Positions 25,402-35,083 are shown, numbered from the stretch's first letter. The stretch is 64,000 nt of DNA from Phycisphaerales bacterium Planc_01 (GCA_001603075.1 LVBB01000128.1:62001-126000); one strand, 5' to 3'. Notes: a model not told the origin generated them from the letters alone. Numbers and translations are program-made.

Positions 25402-26796
25402 ATGTCGGTCCTGACGATGAATCTGAAGCAGTTGTACCAGCGGCGGGGGCTTTGGCTGGCGTATTTGATGTTCGCGGTCTTCGTCTGGGTCAGTCTGATA
25501 GTGGCGCTGGACGAGCCGAGGGCGGGGAAGGGCACGTTCATCGGGCTGATCGTGCTGGCGTTTCTGGTCGGTATGGCGGCGGCAGTTGTGCAGATGGAGA
25601 TTCTGACCAAGCCGATGGCGTTCTGTCTGCCGCAACACAGGCGGACCGTCGTGCGGTTCATCCTGACAGTCGGGGTCGCGGCCAATGCCGCCGGGGCGAC
25701 GCTGTTTCTGCTCTATCCGGGCCTGCCCCCGGCGTGGCGGCTGCTGGTGCTGGGTTCGGCGTTTGCGGCCGGCCTGGTGTTCTATCTGGCCGGGGCGTGG
25801 TGGGTGTTCCTCGTCCGCCAGCCGATGGCCCTGGTTGGTTTTCTGATCGCAATCTTTTTCTTCGGCCAGCGGCTTGGCCTGCACGTCCGCCTCGAACGGA
25901 TCGTCGTCTTGCACCCGCCGGCGGCTATGATGGCCGCAGTTCTGGCGGCTCTGGCGATGTGGCTGTACCTGACGCGAGCGGACCTGGCCCGGCGCAACTG
26001 CCTGCGGCCGTGGATCGGATTCGCTGAGGTGTTCGACCGCGACAAGCTACGGCGTTCGCCTCAGTATCGCAGCGCCGCGCCCTGGACACGTCTCAAGGAC
26101 CACCCGCGTCCGTGGGTGGAGAAGCTGTTCCTCGGCTGTATAGTGAAGTGCCGTCCCTTGAGCGTGGCGCGCTGCACATGGGGAGCGGTCTACAGTTCAT
26201 TTGCCCTGGTGCTATCGCAATGGGCGAACGTGCTGTTCCTGCTGGTCGTGATGACGGTCTTCCTCGGCTACCTCGGCGGGCATCTGATGGTGATTCTGTT
26301 CGCCTCGCTGCCGATCGTTGCGGGGGCGATGGGCCTGTCCCACGGCGCCCTCTATTCCAGCCTGCTGACGGCCGGCGGCCGGCGAGAGCGGTTCTGTGCG
26401 ACGCTGGCGGTCGCGGCGACCGGCGCGGTCCTGGTGACTGTGTTCATGGCCCTCGTGGCGGCGCTGTCCGTCCCCCTGTCGCGTCTGCTGCCCGATTTTC
26501 ACGTCTACGGCCAGCGGCTCACCTACCGCGTCATCAACGCCCGTGTCTTCTACGGGCCCTGGATCCTGCTGCCGATTGCGGCGACGATCCACCTGGCGTT
26601 CTACCGCCGACCGTTGCTGTCGATGATTCTGCTGATGGCCTTGATCTACGCGGTGGTTCTGACCGCCGGGTTATTGTCCCATGACCTCAGACCGCTGGTC
26701 AACGCCCCCGCCGCCACAGTGTTGGCGGCCCTCTGCTGGCTCGCATTCATCCTGGTCCTGTCCCGCATCGCCCACAGACGCCCCCTGGTCCAGTAG
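25402..26796 (+). CDS. ABC-2-type membrane protein 2 of the YtrA-regulated operon
   Basis: This is a 464-residue polytopic membrane protein, paralogous to the preceding gene product (shared KPMAFCLP and GRRERFCAT motifs). It starts 2 bases after the previous stop region, with AGGAGAG upstream. The last 45 bases, coding for LVLSRIAHRRPLVQ and the stop, recur with 42 of 45 identical bases at 27620-27664, after the DUF433/DUF5615 genes and between two REP-like elements. Export of an unknown substrate is inferred from the ATPase and regulator. Confidence 0.72.
   Translation: MSVLTMNLKQLYQRRGLWLAYLMFAVFVWVSLIVALDEPRAGKGTFIGLIVLAFLVGMAAAVVQMEILTKPMAFCLPQHRRTVVRFILTVGVAANAAGATLFLLYPGLPPAWRLLVLGSAFAAGLVFYLAGAWWVFLVRQPMALVGFLIAIFFFGQRLGLHVRLERIVVLHPPAAMMAAVLAALAMWLYLTRADLARRNCLRPWIGFAEVFDRDKLRRSPQYRSAAPWTRLKDHPRPWVEKLFLGCIVKCRPLSVARCTWGAVYSSFALVLSQWANVLFLLVVMTVFLGYLGGHLMVILFASLPIVAGAMGLSHGALYSSLLTAGGRRERFCATLAVAATGAVLVTVFMALVAALSVPLSRLLPDFHVYGQRLTYRVINARVFYGPWILLPIAATIHLAFYRRPLLSMILLMALIYAVVLTAGLLSHDLRPLVNAPAATVLAALCWLAFILVLSRIAHRRPLVQ
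26752..26796 (+). repeat. Duplicated gene tail, original copy
   Basis: The last 45 bases of membrane protein 2 are repeated at 27620-27664 with 3 differences. The stretch between the copies (26797-27619) holds the DUF433/DUF5615 pair and repeats. Confidence 0.85.
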
Positions 26797-26852
26797 AGCC
26801 GGAGCATTATGGTGATCACTTTGGCTTGCTCTGAGGAGGACAATTCGATACA

Positions 26853-27098
26853 GTGAACTTCATGAAGAAGCTGACCCGAATCACATTCGATCCGAACGTC
26901 ATGGGCGGCAAGCCCTGCATTCGCGGGACGCGCGTGACCGTGGGCATGGTTTTGGGGATGCTCGCCTCGGGCCATTCGAGGCAGCGGATTCTTGATCTGT
27001 ATCCCTATCTCGAACCGCAGGACATCGATGAATCGCTGGCCTATGCGGCCTGGCGGGTCGAAGAGGTCGATCTTCCGCTCGGGTCACTACCCGCATGA
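26853..27098 (+). CDS. DUF433 domain protein, putative antitoxin
   Basis: This is an 81-residue DUF433 protein, a small winged-helix-like domain. The conserved core FDPNVMGGKPCIRGTRVTV and DLYPYLEPQDIDESLAYAA is complete. DUF433 proteins commonly sit before DUF5615 PIN-like genes as type II toxin-antitoxin pairs. The start is GTG at 26853 (GAGGAGGA upstream). An ATG at 26862 is an alternative. It overlaps the next gene by ATGA. Confidence 0.88.
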   Translation: MNFMKKLTRITFDPNVMGGKPCIRGTRVTVGMVLGMLASGHSRQRILDLYPYLEPQDIDESLAYAAWRVEEVDLPLGSLPA

Positions 27099-27472
27099 AG
27101 CTCCTGATCGACATGAACCTCTCGCCCGACTGGGTGAGCCTGCTGTCCGAGGCGGGTTTTGAGGCGGTGCACTGGTCCGTCGTGGGCGACCCGAGCGCCG
27201 CCGACGCCGCTATCATGGACTACGCGAGGGCCCATGACTGCGTGGTCTTCACACACGATCTCGACTTCGGCGCCATTCTGGCAGCTACCGGCGCGAAGAC
27301 TCCCAGCGTCGTTCAGATTCGCACGCAGAATGTCGATCCTACATCGCTGGGCGAGACTGTGATCTCGTTGCTCCGCCGATGCCGAGAGCATCTGGAGTCG
27401 GGCGCTCTGATCTGTCTCGATCAATCGACCGAGAGAGTAAGAATACTCCCGCTCCGCCGTCCCGAGAATTGA
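27095..27472 (+). CDS. DUF5615 PIN-like protein, putative toxin
   Basis: This is a 125-residue PIN-like (Mut7-C-type) protein. MKLLIDMNLSPDWVSLLSEA carries the first acidic site, GDPSAADAAIMDYARAHDCV the second and VFTHDLDFGAIL the third. Members are predicted RNases acting with DUF433 antitoxins. It overlaps the DUF433 gene by 4 bases and is followed by a repeat-rich, gene-free stretch. The pair looks like a cassette inserted after the ABC operon. Confidence 0.85.
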   Translation: MKLLIDMNLSPDWVSLLSEAGFEAVHWSVVGDPSAADAAIMDYARAHDCVVFTHDLDFGAILAATGAKTPSVVQIRTQNVDPTSLGETVISLLRRCREHLESGALICLDQSTERVRILPLRRPEN

Positions 27473-27488
27473 GACGAAGATCCAAAGG

Positions 27489-27503
27489 TCCGCCACAGGC
27501 GGA
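27489..27503. repeat. Micro-palindrome between genes
   Basis: TCCGCC-ACA-GGCGGA, followed directly by GTGGGCATGGCTCACC, a decayed copy of the REP-like GTGGGCATGGCCCACC hairpin. Confidence 0.5.
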
Positions 27504-27553
27504 GTGGGCATGGCTCACCTTGCGCCTGCTCCGCACGACGCATGACGAACCAT

Positions 27554-27616
27554 GTAGGATGGGCTTCAGCCCATGCGGCCGATTGAAGAGGCAGCATGGG
27601 CCAAAGCCCATCCTAC
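27554..27616. repeat. REP-like element with 12-bp terminal inverted repeats, variant A
   Basis: This is a 63-bp element bounded by GTAGGATGGGCT and its perfect reverse complement AGCCCATCCTAC. Each end forms its own small hairpin (GGGCTTCAGCCC; GGGCCAAAGCCC). The two-hairpin layout is that of bacterial interspersed REP pairs. Confidence 0.85.
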
Positions 27617-27619
27617 CAT

Positions 27620-27664
27620 CTGGTCCTGTCCCGCATCGCCCATCGACGCCCCCTGGTCCGGTAG
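27620..27664 (+). pseudogene. Fragment: duplicated tail of ABC membrane protein 2
   Basis: These 45 bases match the end of the gene at 25402-26796 (42 of 45), including the stop codon. They are flanked directly by two REP-like elements. They cannot be expressed as a gene and mark a duplication or insertion event. Confidence 0.8.
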
Positions 27665-27668
27665 CATC

Positions 27669-27735
27669 GTAGGGTGTGCACTGCACACCTTCTCTCGCCA
27701 CGTGCGAAGGAAATGGTGTGCGATGCACACCCTAC
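27669..27735. repeat. REP-like element with 12-bp terminal inverted repeats, variant B
   Basis: This is a 67-bp element bounded by GTAGGGTGTGCA and TGCACACCCTAC, a perfect 12-bp inverted repeat, with internal hairpins GGTGTGCACTGCACACC-like at both ends. It shares the GTAGGGTGTGCAC start with the elements at 16629 and 19275. Confidence 0.85.
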
Positions 27736-27743
27736 ATGTCGCG

Positions 27744-29177
27744 TCAGCCTTCTTCGACGACGGTCATGCCCATCAGGCGGGCGAGGTGTTGGACGTCGGT
27801 CATGTGGTCGCCGTAGAAGACCACGCGGTGCAGCAGGGTCATGGCATCTTCGGTTTCGAGGATGCGGCTCCAGTTGGCGGCCATCTTGGCGGCGTCGCGG
27901 ACCTCGGTGACGATCTGGGTGCGGCAGCCGTGGACCGATTTCGCCGGGACCTCGACGATCTTGCCCGTCGAGGCGAGGATCGTATCGAGGTTGACCAGCT
28001 TGGTGCGCGTGATCGTCTCGCCCAGGCGGTACTGGATCTCGGGCACGCAGCCACTGCCGGCGACCTCGGAATGGCCGCGCAGCAGATAGGGCGCGTCCTT
28101 GCCGGCAGGGCCGTCCATCTTCAGCGGCGCCGTGCAGTGCGCGGTCCACAGCACGTTGCGCGAGGTGTCGAACGTCGCGTTGCCCTGGAAACCCGGTCGC
28201 TCGATCAGGTACTGGAACAGGATCATGGTCAGCAGCGAGTCCATGTCGCCCTCGCACGCGGCGGGAATCCCGTTGTCGCGCAGGCGCGTGAACCCCAGGC
28301 AGGGGAAGCCCTTGGCCAGCCAGCCCATGCAGGTGCCTACGGCCAGCCCCTGGGCCTGCTGCTGGGCCATAAGGTTTTGCAGGGCGATGCTGATGCGGGC
28401 GGCCTTGCGGATGTCCTCTTCGTTGGGCTCGATGATCTCCTTGGCGTTTCGGGTCCACCAGCGGGCCTCGTCCTGAACGGCCCGCTCGTCCACGGACGCG
28501 GTCATCTCGTCGAAGAGCTTCTCCTCGACGGCCACGACATCGGCGCCGAGGCGCTTCTTGACCTCGTCGGGCGACTGGGCCGCCGCGGTGCCACGTGCCG
28601 GCGGGAACAGGAGGATCCGCGTCTGCTTCATCATGGGCACGACGCGCAGCAGGCGGAGGGCTCGTTCGAGCTCGTCGTAGTCGCTGCTGGCGATGAGGCT
28701 GACGCGGTGGCCCTGGCTGTGCCAGCGGGGGGCGTACATCCAGTCGTGGCCGCTGGCCGGCAGGGAGAAGACGATCATGGGATGGGCCCCTTCGAGGATC
28801 GGCCCGACGACGCCGGTCAGGGCGAAGTTGCGCGTGTTGATCGTCAGCACCGGCGTGCCCGGTCCGGCCTGGGCCAGCAGGGCCGCCGTCTGCTCGGCGC
28901 TTCGCGAGTGCCCGATCAGAAGTTCGACGTTGCCCAGGTCCTTCTCGGCCCTGGCCAGGCGGGCCTTGGCGGCTTCGACCTGCCGGGTGTCGGCCCCCCA
29001 GTCGCGGTCCTGCGGCGCCGGCTCGCCGGTGAAGATCACGCAGATCCGCGACTTGCCCCTCGGCCGGGGCGTCGGCGATGATGCGGCCCATGCGTGTGTC
29101 CATGTTGCGCCGGCCAGCAACAATCCGCCGGCCACTCCTGTCCCCAAGAACTCCCGTCGCGTGCACTGTTCACACAT
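27744..29177 (-). CDS. Tat-exported L-fucose/L-arabinose isomerase-like protein
   Basis: This is a 477-residue protein. The N-terminal TRREFLGTGVAGGLLLAGAT is a twin-arginine signal, so it is exported folded. The body resembles the L-fucose/L-arabinose isomerase superfamily: an N-terminal Rossmann-like half and a C-terminal half with NVLWTAHCTAPLKMDGP and KLVNLDTILASTGKIVEVP. Relatives act on sugars or unknown substrates, and many planctomycete members are uncharacterised. The ATG at 29177 is chosen from the signal peptide. Similarity does not continue upstream. The next gene on this strand, a TIM-barrel epimerase-like protein, lies upstream and may share a transcript. Confidence 0.72.
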   Translation of the reverse strand: MCEQCTRREFLGTGVAGGLLLAGATWTHAWAASSPTPRPRGKSRICVIFTGEPAPQDRDWGADTRQVEAAKARLARAEKDLGNVELLIGHSRSAEQTAALLAQAGPGTPVLTINTRNFALTGVVGPILEGAHPMIVFSLPASGHDWMYAPRWHSQGHRVSLIASSDYDELERALRLLRVVPMMKQTRILLFPPARGTAAAQSPDEVKKRLGADVVAVEEKLFDEMTASVDERAVQDEARWWTRNAKEIIEPNEEDIRKAARISIALQNLMAQQQAQGLAVGTCMGWLAKGFPCLGFTRLRDNGIPAACEGDMDSLLTMILFQYLIERPGFQGNATFDTSRNVLWTAHCTAPLKMDGPAGKDAPYLLRGHSEVAGSGCVPEIQYRLGETITRTKLVNLDTILASTGKIVEVPAKSVHGCRTQIVTEVRDAAKMAANWSRILETEDAMTLLHRVVFYGDHMTDVQHLARLMGMTVVEEG

Positions 29178-29233
29178 GGCCAAGGCCTCCAAACCAAAGT
29201 GATCGGGTATAGGATTTCGACGGCGCCGGCCTT

Positions 29234-30220
29234 TCAGGCGAGCGCTTCCTTGCAGAACTGAACGCATTTGGTTGTCTCGGCGACGGAGTTCGAGCCCGGC
29301 GGGACCGGGTACTCCAGCTCGATGTCGGCCGGGATGTCCCACTTCTCTCTCTTGAGCAACTGGAGGACGAGCGCCACCGGCGTGTCGCCCTGGCCGAACG
29401 GCATGTTCGGGCCGTTGTTGACCTTGCGGTCCTTCAGGTGCAGGCTCAGAATCCGATCGTGGAACTTCTCGATGATCGGGATCGGCGACTGGTTGGTGCC
29501 CGCGACGTAGTGGCCGATGTCGAAGTTGATCCCGAGGTGCTTGCCGTACGACAGGATCGGCCCGTCGTAGGTCGTCGGCGTCATCTGCGTGTGATTGTGG
29601 AAGCCGATCATGATCTTGTGCTTGTCGGCAAGGGGGCCCAGTCGTTTGGCCGCCTCTTCCGAAAGCTCGCGCGTGATGCCCCGGGCGCCGAGCGCCTTGG
29701 CGACGTTGAAGTAATAGTCGATCTCGCCGTCGCTCATGTTGCCGTCGCCGATACTGCCGAACTTGACGATGTGAATGTTGACGCCGGCGTCGTTGTACAT
29801 CTTGCGCAGCGCCTGGAACTTCTCCATCGGGGCCGACAGACGCCACTGAAGCTGTGCCTCGCGGCTCTGCTGCATGGCCTTACGCTGCTCGTCGGTCATG
29901 TCGCGGCCTCCGCGCATGGCAGCGGGGACCCCGGCGTATTGTTCGACCGGCTCGCCCATCAGTTCGATCGAGCTGATCCCGCACTGGACGACATACTTGA
30001 GGATGTCCTCGGCGGTGCCGGGCAGGTCGCGGAAGCTATAGGTGATCGTTCCGATCTGCACGCCGTTGAATTTGGAGTTGGGCTTGCCCGTCGCCTGGGC
30101 GTCCACGCGGCGCAGCGCGCCGCCCGGCGCCATGGCCAGGGCCGCTGCGGCCGCCGCACTGCCCAGCAGATCCCGGCGGGAGATCGTTCGTCGTTCGTTC
30201 GCTCGTTCGTTGCTCTTCAT
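29234..30220 (-). CDS. Tat-exported sugar phosphate isomerase/epimerase-like TIM barrel
   Basis: This is a 328-residue protein with a twin-arginine signal (SRRDLLGSAAAAAALAMAPG) followed by a xylose-isomerase-like TIM barrel (AP endonuclease 2 superfamily). Metal-site residues are visible in SSIELMGE, IGFHNHTQM, FDIGHYVAG, LSLHLKDR and PADIELEYP. Such secreted members are common in planctomycetes and their substrates are unknown. GAGGAG sits 7 bases before the ATG at 30220. An ATG two codons upstream has no spacing for a ribosome site. Confidence 0.82.
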   Translation of the reverse strand: MKSNERANERRTISRRDLLGSAAAAAALAMAPGGALRRVDAQATGKPNSKFNGVQIGTITYSFRDLPGTAEDILKYVVQCGISSIELMGEPVEQYAGVPAAMRGGRDMTDEQRKAMQQSREAQLQWRLSAPMEKFQALRKMYNDAGVNIHIVKFGSIGDGNMSDGEIDYYFNVAKALGARGITRELSEEAAKRLGPLADKHKIMIGFHNHTQMTPTTYDGPILSYGKHLGINFDIGHYVAGTNQSPIPIIEKFHDRILSLHLKDRKVNNGPNMPFGQGDTPVALVLQLLKREKWDIPADIELEYPVPPGSNSVAETTKCVQFCKEALA

Positions 30221-30367
30221 GGTCATGCTCCTCAAGGCTCCAACCGCTCCTTTCGGCGGCGCCGCCACCGGCCCGACCGCCTCTTTCAACGTATCATCAT
30301 ACCCGAACATCTCCGCCAAGGGCAGAATTTCCCCGCTGTAGGTCATCTTCGTATTCTGGGCGTCCCG

Positions 30368-32008
30368 TCAACGCAGAAAGTCAGGAAGGTATTCGCTCTC
30401 TGTCGAATCGATCTGGCGCGGCCTGGCGCGTTGGCGGCGCTCGAGCTGCAGGTCCCGGTAGGATCCGGCGACGATGCGGTCTTCTCTGCCCGGCCCGGCT
30501 ATGACCCTGACGGCGCTTTCACGGAGTTGCTTCGTGTTCACGACGTGGGCGGCCCGACAACGCGCCTGGCACAGACCGCATCCGACACACTTGTCCTCCA
30601 GAATGACCGGCGCCAGAAACCCCGAATCCGAGATTGGCGATCCTGCGCGGTCATATTCGATACCCACGCGCACATATTCGATGGCATGGTAGCCGGCAGC
30701 GGCGCATTCGCCGAAACACAAGCCGCATGCTTCCTTCCCGCAGTGCGGCAGGCAGGTACCCGTGTCGATCACTGCCAGTCCCAGCCGGGCGGCCCGTTTC
30801 TCCTCCAGCGGAAGTTCGCGAATGGCCCCGGTCGGGCAGACGTGACCACAGTTGTTGCACGACGGCCTGCATCCCGCGAAATCCGCGGTGACGATCGGCG
30901 TCCAGAGCCCGTCGATACCCAGTTCGAATCCCGCCGGCTGGAGAACGTTGCCGGGACAGACCCGGATGCACTGCCCGCAGCGGACGCACTGCCGACGGAA
31001 TCGCACCTCCGGCACAGAGCCCGGGGGGCGCACGGGGCACGAGTCGGCCCGCCTGGCCCGTTCGCGGGCGAGTCCCGTCGCCACGGCGATGCCCCCTCCG
31101 GTCGCACCGATGAGCCCCAGGAAGAAACCCCGGCGCGTGCAAGGGGTCGGGGCACTGGACGCGGAGAGGATGCCGGCCCGCGCGCGCTGACTCCATCGCG
31201 GAACGAACTGAATCGCCTGTTGCGGACAGACGCTCTGGCAGCCCCGGCACACCGTGCAGTTCGAAGAGCGGGTTGAGTAGTCTTCGGCGATGGCGTCGAA
31301 GGAGCAGGCCCGCAGGCATCGACCGCATCGGGTGCAACGGTCGGCCACCTGGCGTCGGGTCAGGCCGGGCACGCTGGCCACCGACAGCAGCGCACCGGTC
31401 GGACAGACATAGGCGCACCAGAAGCGGGGGCGCAGCAGACCCAGTCCCAAGACCGCGACAAACAGCAGAATGGAAAGGTATTGCCCTCCGTTCAGGGCCG
31501 GGACATCATCCCACCCTTGCAGCAATGCCACTTGCAGGGGCGCGAAGATGTAGAGCATGGCCCGTGTCACCACCGCAATGGCAGCCACGAAGCCGGACAA
31601 CAGCGCGCCCGACACGGCCGCCGCCAGGATGCCGGCCAGGAGACAAAAGCGCAGGTGGACCCACCAGCCTCTTCCGGCGAGACGGAACCGCCTGACGTGA
31701 CGACCGATGCCCCAGTCGAACACGTCGATCAGCGTACCCAGGGGGCAGACGTATCCGCAGAACCAGCGGGGAAAGAAGACGCAGAGCAGCAGCACCACGG
31801 CGGCCGACGTCAGCGACCACACCAGGGTCCTGGCGGCGATGGCCGTCGACACCGCCAGCAGGGGATCCAGGATCAGAAAGAACTCGCTGTAGCCGCGCCC
31901 CTCGCTGTTCTCCACATTGCCGTCCAATCGATGGGCCCACCCACAATAGAAGAATAGCACGAGAAACAGAACGAGGCAGAGGCCCTGCGCCGCGCGCCGG
32001 GCCGGCAT
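30368..32008 (-). CDS. NapH/NapG-like membrane polyferredoxin fusion
   Basis: This is a 546-residue iron-sulfur membrane protein. The N-terminal half is NapH/CcoG-like, with several membrane helices, the two Cys-Pro motifs WFCGYVCPLG and WCAYVCPTG, and then two [4Fe-4S] motifs (CTRCGRCLRAC, CTVCRGCQSVCP). The second half starts with TRRGFFLGLIGATGG, which looks like an internal twin-arginine segment, and continues with NapG-like ferredoxin motifs (CVRCGQCIRVCP, CNNCGHVCP, CGLCFGEC, CVGCGLCQARC). Both halves are separate proteins in nitrate-reductase operons. The ATG at 32008 is preferred over a TTG at 32029 because GGAGG lies 8 bases upstream. The FMN-binding gene upstream on the same strand is the likely partner. 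Confidence 0.82.
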   Translation of the reverse strand: MPARRAAQGLCLVLFLVLFFYCGWAHRLDGNVENSEGRGYSEFFLILDPLLAVSTAIAARTLVWSLTSAAVVLLLCVFFPRWFCGYVCPLGTLIDVFDWGIGRHVRRFRLAGRGWWVHLRFCLLAGILAAAVSGALLSGFVAAIAVVTRAMLYIFAPLQVALLQGWDDVPALNGGQYLSILLFVAVLGLGLLRPRFWCAYVCPTGALLSVASVPGLTRRQVADRCTRCGRCLRACSFDAIAEDYSTRSSNCTVCRGCQSVCPQQAIQFVPRWSQRARAGILSASSAPTPCTRRGFFLGLIGATGGGIAVATGLARERARRADSCPVRPPGSVPEVRFRRQCVRCGQCIRVCPGNVLQPAGFELGIDGLWTPIVTADFAGCRPSCNNCGHVCPTGAIRELPLEEKRAARLGLAVIDTGTCLPHCGKEACGLCFGECAAAGYHAIEYVRVGIEYDRAGSPISDSGFLAPVILEDKCVGCGLCQARCRAAHVVNTKQLRESAVRVIAGPGREDRIVAGSYRDLQLERRQRARPRQIDSTESEYLPDFLR

Positions 32009-32128
32009 CCATTTCCTCCACGCTCGCAAGCTCTTCAGAAGATGGCGCAGTGGCTCACCCTTTCCAGCAACGGGCCTTCTCGGAGGAGCAGAACGCCCCG
32101 CGTGGGCTCTTCGATACGCGCCGACGGC

Positions 32129-33340
32129 TCACTGCATGGCCTGGGCCAAGGCTGCGGCCGCGGCGTTGATGATTGCATCCGACGTTACCGTCGCTCCCGT
32201 GATGACATCAACTCCTTCGAAACTCTGCCTCTGGACGATCTGCCGGGCGGTCGGCTGCGCCATGACCAGGTACTCATACGTTTCTCGATGACGCGTCACA
32301 TCGACCGATTCGATGTTGCCGTTCCTGACCACCACCTGGACGGTCATCGGTCCGCCATAGGCCTCCACCGTTGACGTATAGGAGCCGTCCGGGACGCGTG
32401 TGAGATCCAGTTTCTGGAGGAATCTCGTGCCCGTGCGGTTGACGTCGGCCTCGAACTTGTCATCGGTTTCGTGATGATTTGCCGGGCGCGTCTGGCTGTC
32501 GGGTAGCGCGAGGACTTTCTCATAGTAGGCCATCGCCTCATCGTATCGCCCGGCGCCCCGGCAGATTTCCGCCGCGAGCAGGTACCTGCCGCTCTGCGTC
32601 ATGCCCGCCGTGCCGCGCCGGTCGAATCGGCCCGCCGCACGGCTCCCGCCGTCCGGGATGGAATCGATCATGCGCAGGGCCTTGTCGACTTCGCCGATTC
32701 TGGCCCAGAGTTTGACCGACTCCCTGGTGTTCCGTGGGGAGGAGCTGTCCGTTTGCGAGAGAAGTTCTGTTGCCGCTGCCTTGCTGCCCAACTCGAAGTA
32801 GCAGCGGGCCAGTTTCATCGAGTCCGCGGCGCCGCCCATCTCGGCGCATTTCTGCCACCAGAATGCCGCTCGGGCATAGTCGCCGAGCAACTCGTAGAAC
32901 ATCTCCCCCAGGACGTTCAGGGAGCGTTTGAGTTTCTCCCGGTCGTCTTTGTGCCGGATCATCAGGTGATGAACCAGCTTGATGCCCGCTTTGTGCCGCG
33001 ACGGATTGGGATAGACAACCTGAATCAGGTAGTCATCCACCTGGGAGGACGCAACCGGCTCTCGTCCCAATCCGCGTCCGCGACCGCGTCGGCCTCTTTC
33101 CTCGAACCTGGCGGCGTCCTGCCGAAACCCTGGTTGGACCGGCCAGGTCAGGTCAAGTGTTTCCGGATGTTCCAGCATGACCGAATCCCACCAGTCAGGC
33201 GACGTGCTCCCGGCCTGGCGGATCAGTGCGTCCACCTCAGACCTGGTGCGTTCCTGGCCGTTGCCCGGTGATTCGGCGCCCAGAAACGCGACCACCAGGG
33301 AGATCACCACGACGCGACTGAGGACCGACTCTGCTTTCAT
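32129..33340 (-). CDS. Secreted TPR-like protein with C-terminal FMN-binding domain
   Basis: This is a 403-residue exported protein. A signal peptide (about 1-25) is followed by helical repeats of Sel1/TPR appearance (about 100-290; MFYELLGDYARAAFWWQKCA, MKLARCYFELGSKAAATELL). The C terminus is an FMN-binding domain whose VDVITGATVTSDAI supplies the Thr (S/T-G-A-T) that is covalently flavinylated by ApbE in NqrC/RnfG/NosR relatives. It lies 120 bases upstream of the polyferredoxin gene on the same strand, so electrons may pass between membrane iron-sulfur clusters and this flavin on the outside. No apbE gene is in the window. Confidence 0.75.
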   Translation of the reverse strand: MKAESVLSRVVVISLVVAFLGAESPGNGQERTRSEVDALIRQAGSTSPDWWDSVMLEHPETLDLTWPVQPGFRQDAARFEERGRRGRGRGLGREPVASSQVDDYLIQVVYPNPSRHKAGIKLVHHLMIRHKDDREKLKRSLNVLGEMFYELLGDYARAAFWWQKCAEMGGAADSMKLARCYFELGSKAAATELLSQTDSSSPRNTRESVKLWARIGEVDKALRMIDSIPDGGSRAAGRFDRRGTAGMTQSGRYLLAAEICRGAGRYDEAMAYYEKVLALPDSQTRPANHHETDDKFEADVNRTGTRFLQKLDLTRVPDGSYTSTVEAYGGPMTVQVVVRNGNIESVDVTRHRETYEYLVMAQPTARQIVQRQSFEGVDVITGATVTSDAIINAAAAALAQAMQ

Positions 33341-33582
33341 AGGACTCTTCCCTCGTATCAACAGTCATCCATCGAACAAACAGGTGCTGATCGGGCCTGC
33401 CTTTTCCATGCGCAGTGCGTGCAGAAATGGCTCGGTTACAGAAGGCGTCGATCTTTTGTGGAAAAAGGTCCCATGCTCCCGGCTCTTGGCGATGTGCCAG
33501 CGGACAAAGACAGAGCGCCGGGCCTCTGTCGCCTGGCGGCATTGCACACCACAGCTCCGGGATACGCATTCGCTGCGGCCCA

Positions 33583-34923
<1,341 letters not shown>

Positions 34924-35034
34924 GGTCTGTGCCTCCACCCAAAAGGGACTGCCATCGTACCACGGCCATCGAGCTTGCCTTCCATGCCCCACAGGTTACC
35001 CCCAACCCCCCTGGGCCGCAACCCCAAAACGAAG

Positions 35035-35064
35035 TGTGCCGGATGGGCTTGTCGATCCGGCACA
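35035..35064. promoter_or_regulatory. Perfect 10-bp inverted repeat, operator candidate
   Basis: TGTGCCGGAT (35035-35044), a 10-base spacer and ATCCGGCACA (35055-35064) are exact reverse complements. The -35 box TTGTCG lies in the spacer, so a bound dimer would cover the promoter of the nucleotidyltransferase module. Confidence 0.65.
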
Positions 35065-35077
35065 AACATGCTACCGT
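35049..35077 (+). promoter_or_regulatory. Promoter of the nucleotidyltransferase module, leaderless type
   Basis: TTGTCG (35049-35054), a 17-base spacer and TACCGT (35072-35077), with only 6 bases to the ATG at 35084. No ribosome site is present. Confidence 0.55.
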
Positions 35078-35083
35078 GGCGGC

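Noticed and set aside
27613-29166. 517-codon minus-strand frame overlapping the isomerase-like gene
   Set aside because: Arg/Pro/Gly-rich alternative frame crossing the REP elements; the true frame has a Tat signal and family motifs.
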